Of a stretch of 64,000 nt of DNA, positions 44,535-53,100 are shown piece after piece. Every line of letters starts with the position of its first letter. Position 1 is the stretch's first letter. Source of the stretch: Caldilineaceae bacterium bin5 (GTDB taxonomy: Bacteria; Chloroflexota; Anaerolineae; Caldilineales; Caldilineaceae); assembly GCA_002238445.1 (NCBI GenBank), contig MPML01000005.1, positions 85,146 through 149,145 of the forward strand, written 5' to 3'. The translations under genes and the position numbers were made by a program. The notes under the pieces were generated by a model that made no database searches, was not told the origin of the DNA, and saw only the letters and a list, made by a program, of their open reading frames with translations.

Positions 44535-46016
44535 ATGAACGAGCTTAACCGCCCCAACCTTCTTTATATACACTCGGATCAGCACAGTCCACACGTGACC
44601 GGCTGCTACGGTGACAACCTGGTTGAAACGCCGAACCTCGACGGGCTAGCGGCCAACGGGGTGGTGTTCGACAACGCCTATTGTTGCTCGCCGATTTGCG
44701 TGCCCTCGCGGATGTCGATGCTGAGCGGGCGTCACCCATTCGAGAACGAGGTCTGGACGAATGAACACGGTCTTGATTCAAGGATTCCCACTTTTGCTCA
44801 CGCGATGGGCGCGGCCGGCTATTCTCCTGAGCTGGTAGGCCGTATGCACTCGGTCGGGCCGGACCAGCTACACGGATACGCGGCCCGTTTCGTGGGCGAC
44901 CATGGCGCGAATCATCCTGGGAACCCAGGGCCTGATCGCGGCATTCTTAGTGTAACTGCGGGCCCACACCATCTGAGCCTCGAAAGGTCGGGGCCTGGGC
45001 AGAGCGCTTACCAGGTCCATGACGAGGATGTTACCGCGGTCACGATTGATCGCCTTAACCGGTTGGGCGTACAAAAGCGGGCCGGGATTCTCAAGCAGCC
45101 CTTCAGCCTGTCGGTTGGGCTGATGCTTCCTCATCCGCCGTATGTCGCCCGGCAGGAGGACTACGACAGGTACGCCGATTCGATGACGTTGCCGGGTAAG
45201 TCTGCGCCTCCGCTCGACGAGCAGCATCCGTTTCTGCGCTGGTGGCGGCAGTCTACAGGCATTGAGGTGATGGACGAAAGCGAGGTTCGTCGCTCGCGGG
45301 CGGCCTACGCGGGATTGGTCTACCGAACTGATGCGATGATCGGCCAGATCCTGAACGCGCTGGTTGAAAACCGATTGGATGACAATACTCTGATCGTCTA
45401 CACATCGGACCATGGTGACATGCAGGGAGAGCATGGTCTCTTCTGGAAGCATGTGTTTTATGAAGAGTCGGTGCGCGTGCCGCTTATCGTCAGCTGGCCC
45501 GGCCGTATTCCGGAGGGACAACGGAGTGAAAATGTCGTGAGCGCGCTGGATGTTGCAGCAACTATGCTGGACGCGATGGATGCGCCGGCGCTGCCGAACT
45601 CTGCGGGCCGCAGTTTCCTTCCCCAAATCGAGGGATTGAACGGAGTCCCTGCGTGGGAAGATGTGGCTTTTTCCGAGTATTGCACTGACAAATTTGGTCC
45701 GCCGGAGGGGGCATACCAACGTATGGTCCGGCGTGAGGAGTGGAAGTACATCCACTATCACGACTACCCGTCCCAGCTCTTCAATCTCAGAGAGGACCCT
45801 GAGGAACTGTCTGACCGGTCAGATGATCTGGGCTGCAGGTCGATTCTGGAGGAGCTGCGAGGCGAGGTTCTGCAAGGCTGGGACCCTGGGGAAGTGCAAC
45901 GGAAGATGGCACGGAAGAGGGCTGACGAGCCGATTCTGGTTGAATGGGCGCGCAATACCGGTCCGGAAGAGCGCTATCGCTGGCCCATGTTAAAGGAGAT
46001 GAACTGGCTTGCCTGA
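44535..46016 (+). CDS. Cytoplasmic-type sulfatase (CVPSR), plus strand
   Basis: This 493-residue sulfatase opens MNELNRPNLLYIHSDQHSP. The formylglycine precursor C55 is in CCSPICVPSRMSMLSGRHP. The second metal site is YTSDHGDMQGEHGLFWKH, and VPLIVSWPGRIPEGQRSENVVSALD continues the family pattern. ATG 44535 is preferred over the in-frame TTG 44523, since TTGGAG lies 8 bases before it. There is no signal peptide. It resembles choline-sulfatase and other exo-acting sulfatases, but the substrate cannot be read. It is a single-gene unit, with no neighbour on its strand within 1 kb. Confidence 0.94.
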   Translation: MNELNRPNLLYIHSDQHSPHVTGCYGDNLVETPNLDGLAANGVVFDNAYCCSPICVPSRMSMLSGRHPFENEVWTNEHGLDSRIPTFAHAMGAAGYSPELVGRMHSVGPDQLHGYAARFVGDHGANHPGNPGPDRGILSVTAGPHHLSLERSGPGQSAYQVHDEDVTAVTIDRLNRLGVQKRAGILKQPFSLSVGLMLPHPPYVARQEDYDRYADSMTLPGKSAPPLDEQHPFLRWWRQSTGIEVMDESEVRRSRAAYAGLVYRTDAMIGQILNALVENRLDDNTLIVYTSDHGDMQGEHGLFWKHVFYEESVRVPLIVSWPGRIPEGQRSENVVSALDVAATMLDAMDAPALPNSAGRSFLPQIEGLNGVPAWEDVAFSEYCTDKFGPPEGAYQRMVRREEWKYIHYHDYPSQLFNLREDPEELSDRSDDLGCRSILEELRGEVLQGWDPGEVQRKMARKRADEPILVEWARNTGPEERYRWPMLKEMNWLA

Positions 46017-46600
46017 CTGGGATGGTTTCAATATCTGACGGCAGTCGATATCCCGGCGCATCTTTTTTGCATTTGGGGTAAGTACTCGACCGGGTTAGGG
46101 CGGCTGCGGCGACAGCCCAATGCAGGTAAGCTATTGAGCAAGGCGGCTCAGGCCGCGGCAGGAATTTCGCGATTGGTTTGTTGATAGCCTGGCGCGTTCT
46201 TATTGTAGAAATCGGCGCATCCAATCTCTTCCCATCCCCTCACTGAAAAGTCAACTCCACGCTTATAGCAGGTTTAACATCGAGTGAAGCGGACCAGGTC
46301 TGAAGACTTGGTCAGGCATTCGCTCGTTTGGGTTGCCCTGCATCGGATCGATCCTGGTTGGAATGTATCGCTAGCTGGCCGTACCAGGGAAGTGGCATTG
46401 GTACAAGCCAGGGCCAGTTGGCGTCTGTTGCTCACTGACTGATTTGGGACATGTGGAAGATGTCTGGCTGAGGGATGGGCGGCCGTCAGTGGCAGAAACT
46501 GAACGCATATTTGCAGGGACACACTCTGACCTCGTAAGGGGGGGAAATGGTGACGGCGTTTCATCAACAGAGAGAGGGGGCCCATTTTGAGGGGAGGCGT
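46017..46600. other. Intergenic stretch without a supported gene
   Basis: No conserved frame and no clear terminator after the sulfatase were found. Frames on the minus strand here are rich in Pro/Ser and run into the repeat that follows. Confidence 0.4.
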
Positions 46601-46872
46601 AACTACTGAGCCATATACGGTACCTTTTTGACCAGCTCTTAGTCGCTGCCGCCATTCAGGCAATCTGATTGCGTATATGGATGGCGGCGGCCACGTTGCT
46701 GGAGCGGCACCGTTGGAATGAGCACACACGGTGGGTGAGCGATGGTTTTGTAGGGGGGCGTTGCGGGGGCGCAGCCCCTGCACAAGGGAGGGCCGAAGGC
46801 CCGACCGCCCAGATGACAATGAGGGGGAGAGGGCAAGCACGTTTGCTCGCCTCTATCAAGTTTGCGAATCAG
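46601..46872 (+). repeat. Dispersed repeat, copy 3 (long form)
   Basis: It begins GTAACTACTGAGCC, continues with CATTCAGGCAATCTGATTGCG, GCACACACGGTGGGTGAGCG, the G-rich run, the hairpins GGGGC-GCA-GCCCC and GGGCC-GAA-GGCCC, and GACCGCCC. An extra right end to 46872 (GAGAGGGCAAGCACG..., CTCGCCTC) also matches the copy ending at ~49885. The following 46873-47203 shows no gene. Confidence 0.83.
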
Positions 46873-47203
46873 CTGGCACTGGTGCGCGACTGGGAAACAG
46901 GCATGGCTGCTATTGTGGAAGTGATGGCAGTTGGGGCTTGAGGCCATGTACACGTTATTTGGATGCCTGCACGGCGCGAATCGGAAAATGGGAGGAAAAG
47001 TTTGATTCAGGCTTGCTGAGCCGGATCTCCCGGCTGTATGCCTGGCAGATGTTGCCGCAGATGGTTCCGTTGGCGTCCTGAGTAGGCTGGCAGATAGTTC
47101 TGAGACCTTCTGGGGGAACAAGTGAGGCGTACTGGCCGTCTTATTTGCGAACGGCAGTGCAAGAAATTTCTCATTCACCCTCTTTTATGGATAATAGGAA
47201 CCC

Positions 47204-48874
47204 ATGGCTACTGTCACCCGACGGATTAAGCCTCGAGTAACTGTCGCAAATCGAACACAGAGGCGACAGCCAAACGGGCAGATTCGCGTGTTGGTACAGT
47301 TGTCAGCGTTGACGGCTGCGATTTTTGGGCTCTGGATGCTTTGGAACCTGACAGCAACCACAGTGCAAATCGAAGTAGACGGTGTCTCGGAGTCGGTTCA
47401 GACGCACCGTCGTGTTGTAGGCGATTTGCTAACTGATGTTGGTCTGCTGCTAGGGCCGGAAGCACTGGTTGAGGAAGTGGTTGGCGAGGGCTCACGGGTT
47501 CCCATCCGTGTGACCCAAACCCACGACTCTCTCGGCAGTGCCGCTGTCGCTACGGATGGTACCGTAGTACAGGCAGCGGCAAATGAAAGCCTACGACTTT
47601 CCCACAACCTCGACACGAGAATATCGGAGGGATTGCAGGTCACTGTGGAGCGCCCGCAATCGTTCTTGATATTTGCCGACGGTCGGGAGACGCAGGTATC
47701 AAGCTGGGCGGATTCTCCTGCAGAGTTGATGGCAGTTGCGGGAATCCCATTTAGTCCGCGAGACCAGGTCCTCATACACGGAGAGCCGATTGGCTGGTAT
47801 GATCCCATGCCGACTGGCGTAGGCCAAGGGCAAGCTCCCCGTATTTCCGGCGGTCCTGCTTGGGAGTTAGTCGAGCGGGATCCGCTGCTGATTGACGTCA
47901 ATCGATCGGTCAGGCTCACTGTCTATGGGGAGGCTGTGCCCTATACTATTCACACGCTGGCCGAGACGGTGGGCGAGGCTCTACGGGATGCGGAGATTAC
48001 GATTTATCTTGGGGATGAAGTCCAACCGAGCTTGGGTACTCCTGTAAGTTCCGGGCTTCGGGTGCTTATCAGACGCAGCACACCAATCAGCATGTTGGTT
48101 GATGGGAGGCACTATAGAACGCGCACTCAGACCCGGACTGTTGGTGATGCGTTGACGGAGGCAGGGGTGGGACTTAGCGGACTTGACGAGGTGTCTCCTC
48201 CGCTGGGCGCCAGAGTGTATCCGGACATGCAGATACGGATCGCACGTGTGTGGGAGGAGATCGCCGTCGAAGAGGAGATCGCCCCTTTTGAGACTGTATG
48301 GGAGGGAGACCGAGACTTACTCATCGACACTTTCGAGGATCGTCCTGGCGCAGAAGGTATCACCCGCCGGCGCTTTAGGATTCTTTTCAAGGACGGCCAG
48401 GAGGTCGACCGTACGCTTGAAGACGTATGGGAGGCGCAGGAACCGCGGAATAGAGTCAGAGTGTACGGCCAGAAGATCGTTCCTCAAAGTTTTGTGACTG
48501 ATGACGGCCAGGAGATAACCTACTGGCGCAAAATAAGAATGCGGGCGACCAGCTACAGTGCGTCCACGGCGGGTGTTTCGCCGAGCGTTCCCTGGTATGG
48601 GTACACACGGACCGGGGATCGGATGCGGAAAGGGGTGGTTGCTGTCGACCCAGACATCATCCCGCTGCGCTCCAGGGTCTATGTACCTGGATACGGCCAC
48701 GGGGACGCGCTGGACACGGGCGGCAACATCAATTACCGGCGGATTGATCTGGGTTATGACGACCACAACCTTGTTTTGTGGAGCCGCTGGGTTGACGTCT
48801 ACTTGCTTTGGCCTCCGCCTCCTGAGCATCAGATCGTGTGGGTAGTGCCTTTCTGGCCGATTGAGCCGCAGTAG
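47204..48874 (+). CDS. Cell-wall-associated protein with DUF348 repeats, G5 and 3D domains
   Basis: This 556-residue protein has one membrane helix (about 28-48), so its bulk lies outside the cell. Four DUF348-like segments follow (about 53-90, 154-192, 236-275 and 295-332, each around VDG/YGE... TVGDLL/EAL), then a G5-like region (about 348-424) and a C-terminal 3D domain (about 444-535). The 3D acidic residues are seen in AVDPDIIPL, DTGG (D504) and RRIDL (D515). The architecture matches YabE and resuscitation-promoting-factor-like proteins, whose 3D domain relates to MltA-type lytic transglycosylases. It probably cuts or binds peptidoglycan. AGGAACCC precedes the ATG, and a strong terminator follows, so it is a single-gene unit. 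Confidence 0.9.
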   Translation: MATVTRRIKPRVTVANRTQRRQPNGQIRVLVQLSALTAAIFGLWMLWNLTATTVQIEVDGVSESVQTHRRVVGDLLTDVGLLLGPEALVEEVVGEGSRVPIRVTQTHDSLGSAAVATDGTVVQAAANESLRLSHNLDTRISEGLQVTVERPQSFLIFADGRETQVSSWADSPAELMAVAGIPFSPRDQVLIHGEPIGWYDPMPTGVGQGQAPRISGGPAWELVERDPLLIDVNRSVRLTVYGEAVPYTIHTLAETVGEALRDAEITIYLGDEVQPSLGTPVSSGLRVLIRRSTPISMLVDGRHYRTRTQTRTVGDALTEAGVGLSGLDEVSPPLGARVYPDMQIRIARVWEEIAVEEEIAPFETVWEGDRDLLIDTFEDRPGAEGITRRRFRILFKDGQEVDRTLEDVWEAQEPRNRVRVYGQKIVPQSFVTDDGQEITYWRKIRMRATSYSASTAGVSPSVPWYGYTRTGDRMRKGVVAVDPDIIPLRSRVYVPGYGHGDALDTGGNINYRRIDLGYDDHNLVLWSRWVDVYLLWPPPPEHQIVWVVPFWPIEPQ

Positions 48875-48905
48875 CGCCCGGCTTTTGACCTGATAGCTTT
48901 AAACT

Positions 48906-48940
48906 AACGTGCCAACTGACAAGCCCAGTTGGCACGTTTT
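48906..48940 (+). terminator. Rho-independent terminator after the 3D-domain gene
   Basis: A perfect 13-bp stem AACGTGCCAACTG / CAGTTGGCACGTT (48906-48918, 48926-48938) with a 7-base loop is followed by TTTTGCGTTT. It lies 32 bp past the stop codon at 48874. Confidence 0.9.
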
Positions 48941-48943
48941 GCG

Positions 48944-49283
48944 TTTGCATTCTTTGCCGGATTGGGATGGTGGGATTGCAGAAACTATCCGGCAAGGGCA
49001 CAGAGTGGCTAGACTGGACCTATTTTGTCGAAGGACTGACTCTGTCGGCATAGACGGGCCAGACTACCTGTGGGTCTAACCTCGTTGCAGTGCTGAGACT
49101 CCATTCTATTCTAACTTCATCCACTTGCCGCGGCGCGCCGATCCACGCCATGGCGCCTGCGAACAGCCTGTTCCCGCGTTGAAGGGTAACCTGTTGAACC
49201 TGCGAATAGACTCAACGAACTGCAGTGGAGATTGGGTAGTTGCGATAGAGGTATCCCTCACGTGGAAACGTTGATTGGAATGT
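48944..49283. other. Intergenic stretch without a supported gene
   Basis: No recognisable protein, RNA or repeat was seen between the terminator and the next repeat copy. Confidence 0.4.
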
Positions 49284-49885
49284 GGTAGCCACTAAGCCAT
49301 ATGCAGTGTCTGTCTTGACCAGCCCTTTGCTATTGCCGTCTTTCAGGCAATCTGATTGCGTATTCGGTTGGCGGCAGCCACGTTGGTGGAGCGGCACTGC
49401 TGGAATGCGCACACACGGTCGGAACTGCAGTTTTTGGTAATCAGTTCTTAGTTTTCAGTGGAACACCAGTCGTCAGGGGAACACCGGAGATTAGCGGTCG
49501 ATGGTCGGTGGGTTGAAGCGGCAAGTGGGGGAGGAGACGCTGCTGGAGCCTCACGGCTGGAATGAGCACACAAGGTCGGAACTGCAGTTTTTAGTTGTCA
49601 GTTCTTAGTTTTCAGTGGAACACCAGTCTTCAGGGGAACACCGGAGATTAGCGGTCGATGGTCGGCGGGTTGAAGCGGCAAGTGGGGGAGGAGACACTGT
49701 TGGCTAGACACGTTGCTGGAGCCGCACGGCTGGAATGCGCACACAAGGTCGGTGAGCGATGGTTTGGGACGGGGGCGTTGCGGGGGCGGAGCCCCTGCAC
49801 AAGGGAGGCCGCTTGCGGCCGACCGCCCATAAGAAAGTTGAGAGTTGAGAGAGCACCTGCGCTCGCCTCATTCAAGATCGCAGTT
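49284..49885 (+). repeat. Dispersed repeat, copy 4, expanded by internal duplication
   Basis: The left part (49284-49420: CACTAAGCCATATGC, TCAGGCAATCTGATTGCG, GCACACACGGTCGG) and the right part (about 49740-49885: CACACAAGGTCGGTGAGCG, G-rich run, GGGGC-GGA-GCCCC, GACCGCCC, CTCGCCTC) match copy 3. Between them sit two extra tandem units, so this copy is about 600 bp rather than 210-270. Confidence 0.82.
49421..49753 (+). repeat. Tandem duplication of a ~157-bp unit
   Basis: Unit 1 (49421-49577) and unit 2 (49578-49753) both run from GGAACTGCAGTTTTT through CAGTGGAACACCAGTC, GGGGAACACCGGAGATTAGC and GTGGGGGAGGAGAC to GCACACAAGGTC. Unit 2 carries an extra TTGGCTAGACACG block. The same blocks occur near 2482-2590. 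Confidence 0.87.
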
Positions 49886-50188
49886 TATTGTGGCTGAGTA
49901 GTTTCGGAATGTGAAAGGTTGTGCTGCACTTTGAATCGTGCCCGCGCTTTTTCTCTTTTGCGGCTGGACGAGGCCAACCTTCTCGAGCCTGTTTCACCAG
50001 TAGAGCTGAAGTCTGATGAATGGCATCCGTCGACCTTGCCGAACGGACGAATGCCTCACTATTGGTTACAAGAGATATGGTCTCTTCGTTGGAGGGCGTG
50101 ATAAACTTGAGAGTGAATCTAGTCTTTGCGGTCTATGGGCGGTACATCCCATTGGCCTCGGCGGCGCGGCAATTCAGTCAGTAAACGA
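49886..50188. other. Leader region of the GT-C operon
   Basis: About 300 bases with no separate gene. The frame of the first large membrane protein is open from 50126 (TTG) and 50135 (ATG). The promoter of the whole operon should be here, but I could not place it. Confidence 0.4.
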
Positions 50189-53100
50189 ATGCAATTAACT
50201 GTGCGGAATTCGGAATCGAAAGTCATCCACCTGCTTCTTGGTGTTGTCTTGCTGGCTGGGATGGCCCTACGAACGTGGAACGTCAACTTTGACGGCGGGC
50301 TAAATTCGCATCCTGACGAACGCAGCACCACCTGTTTCTATGCGCCGACCATTGGCTGGCCCTCCTCTTTCGACGAGTTTGTTGATCCGGAACGCAGCCC
50401 TCTCAACCCATTGTGGGACCGTCATAACGACCGTCGCCGTTCTTTTACATACGGTCACTTTCCCCTTTACCTGGGCATCCTAACCGGCGAATTTCTAAGC
50501 TGGCTGGCCAAGCCGGCAAGTCTGCTACCCCTGCCCGACAGGACCATTTCGATGATGGAGCGGGCAAATACGGCATGTGAAGGGGTGGCCTTTGCAGGTC
50601 GCCTGATGATGGCCTTTTTGGATACGCTCACAATATTTCTCCTCTTTGTGTTGGGGAGGAAGTTGTATGGGGCCTTGACGGGACTTTTGGCTGCTACGCT
50701 ATACGCTTTCACAGCCCAAGCAGTTCAGCTCAGTCACTTCTTTGCCATGGACCCTGCCAGCACGACGTTTGTCGTGTTGGCAGTCTATGGAGGCGTGCTG
50801 ATGGTGCAGGAGCGTTCGCGGCGAGGTGTGTTTTGGGCAGGTCTGGGCGCGGGGTTGGCGATCGCTTCCAAGTTCAGCGCTCTTCCCATCCTTGCAGTAC
50901 CGGTCACAGCAACCCTCATTCGTCTGTGGACCAGTTCCGGGCAGAGTCATAGCCATGGCGAAGAGGAAGGAGCCGGGTCTGCTTTCTCGTCACTAGTTGT
51001 GTCTCTGCTGATAGCAGCTATAACTTTCTTTGTGTCGAGCCCGTACGCGGTACTTGACTGGGTTAGTTTCATTCAAGCAACGCTGGTTGAACAAGGGCGG
51101 ATGGTGCGTGGAGTGGTCGACTTCCCGTTTACGCGGCAGTACCGGAATACTGCACCTTATCTCTATTTCATACAGCAGCAGGTCGTATGGGGAATGGGCC
51201 TACCGCTGGGATTGGTTGCCCTCGCGGGCAGTACGTGGGCGCTGTTGAAGTTGCTCTCTCTGCGAGCAAGGGCTGGCGAGTTTATCGTTTGGGCCTGGTT
51301 GGTCCCGTACTTTGGCATTACGGGGGCCTTTTTGGCGAAGTTCAACCGCTACATGAGTCCCGTACTCCCATTTGTTGTGCTATTTGCGGCTGCATTGATT
51401 GTCTGGCTACTGCAATTGAGAGCCAGACCCAAGCTGCAGTTGGCTGCACGTCTGCCGGCGGCGCTGCTGGCTATAATCGCGGTCGGCGGCGGCCTGTTCT
51501 GGTCGCTGGCGTATACCAATGGCGTTTATGCAAATGAGCATACGTGGGTCACGGCCAGCCGCTGGGTCTATGCCAACGTACCATCGGGGTCGGTAATACT
51601 ATGGGAATCGTGGGACGACCCTTTGCCAAAGAGCATCCCTGGTGAGCCCGGCATGGATATGGGCAGCCACGGCCTGCGCCATATCGACTGGTCTCCTTAT
51701 GAAGAGGACACTCCGGAAAAGTATGAAATCTTGTTGGAGAAACTGCAGGAGGCTGACTACGTAATATACAGTTCCAAGCGCATCTATGAGAGTGTCGACG
51801 AACTGCCGGCGCGCTATCCGATGACCAACAGATATTACGACCTGATGTTCAGTGAGCAGTTGGGATTCGTGCACGCTGCGGACTTTACCTCGCCTCCCAG
51901 ACTGCTGGGGTTGACCTTCCCGGACCACGAAGCGGACGAGAGTTGGAGCCTGTATGACCATCCTCGCGTCTCGATTTTCGCCAAGGAACGGGCGCTGAGC
52001 GAAAGTGAATTTGACAGCCTACTGGGAGGCAGTTGGGAAGGCGCCATCCCGTGGCATCGGGGCAATGAACCGCCGCTGGCGCCAGTTCTCAATGCGATTG
52101 GGTTGGGAAGCGCGCCGGAGAGCCAGCATCAAGGTTTGATCAATTTGGTTCTTGCGTTTGTTCTGGGACGAGAAGGGCAGGCAGATGGTGGGCAGGAGCA
52201 GGCAGATGCTGCAGATAGTTCCGAACCCTCGTTATTGCTGGAAACACCGTTGAATGAACTGCCTGTGGTGGACAATTACAGGTGGAACATTGTTGCCAGC
52301 GAGAATCACTGGTTGGCAGTGGCGTGGTGGTGGCTGGTGGTCTCGCTGCTTGGCTGGACGGCGTGGCCGCTGGCATTTGTGCTATTCCGAAGCCTGCGCG
52401 ATCGCGGGTATATGCTGGCCAAGACGCTGGGTTGGCTGCTCAGCGGCTGGCTGCTGTGGATCTTCGCCAGTTTGGAGCTGGCGCAGAATTCAGTGCGCAA
52501 TGCCTGGCTGGTAGCCGCATTGGTTGCGCTTGTTGGGGCTGCGTTTCTTGTGTTTTCCTGGCGGGATGTACGGTTGTTTTTGGGGCGGATGTGGGGAATT
52601 CTGCTTGTGGGGGAGGGGTTATTTGCAGTTGCTTTTGTTGGCTTTGTGTTCATCCGCCGAGCGAATCCCGACATCTGGCAACCCTGGTTCGGCGGCGAAA
52701 AATTCATGGAGTTTGCGTTCCTCAACGGAATCCTGCGCAGTCCATATTTTCCACCGGTGGACCCCCATTTCGCGGGCGGCTACATCAACTATTATTACTA
52801 TGGCATCTATTTGGTCGGCTACCTGGTCAAATTGACCGGTGTCTACGCTGAAGTGGCGTTCAATCTGGCGATCCCTATGCTGTTTGCGCTCACGGTTGTC
52901 AACGCGTTTGCGGTCGCCTATTCAGTATCCGGTTTTCGGCACACTGTGACTGGCCGGCGCCGTTCGCAAGTAACCGCTGCGCCACAACAGATGGAGCAGT
53001 ATCCGGCTACAGAGCCCGATATCACTGAGCTAACACTTGGGACGGAGGATGCTGCGGCTTCGACGGCTGGTATGTATGGCGGCGGTGTTCCAGCTGGAGA

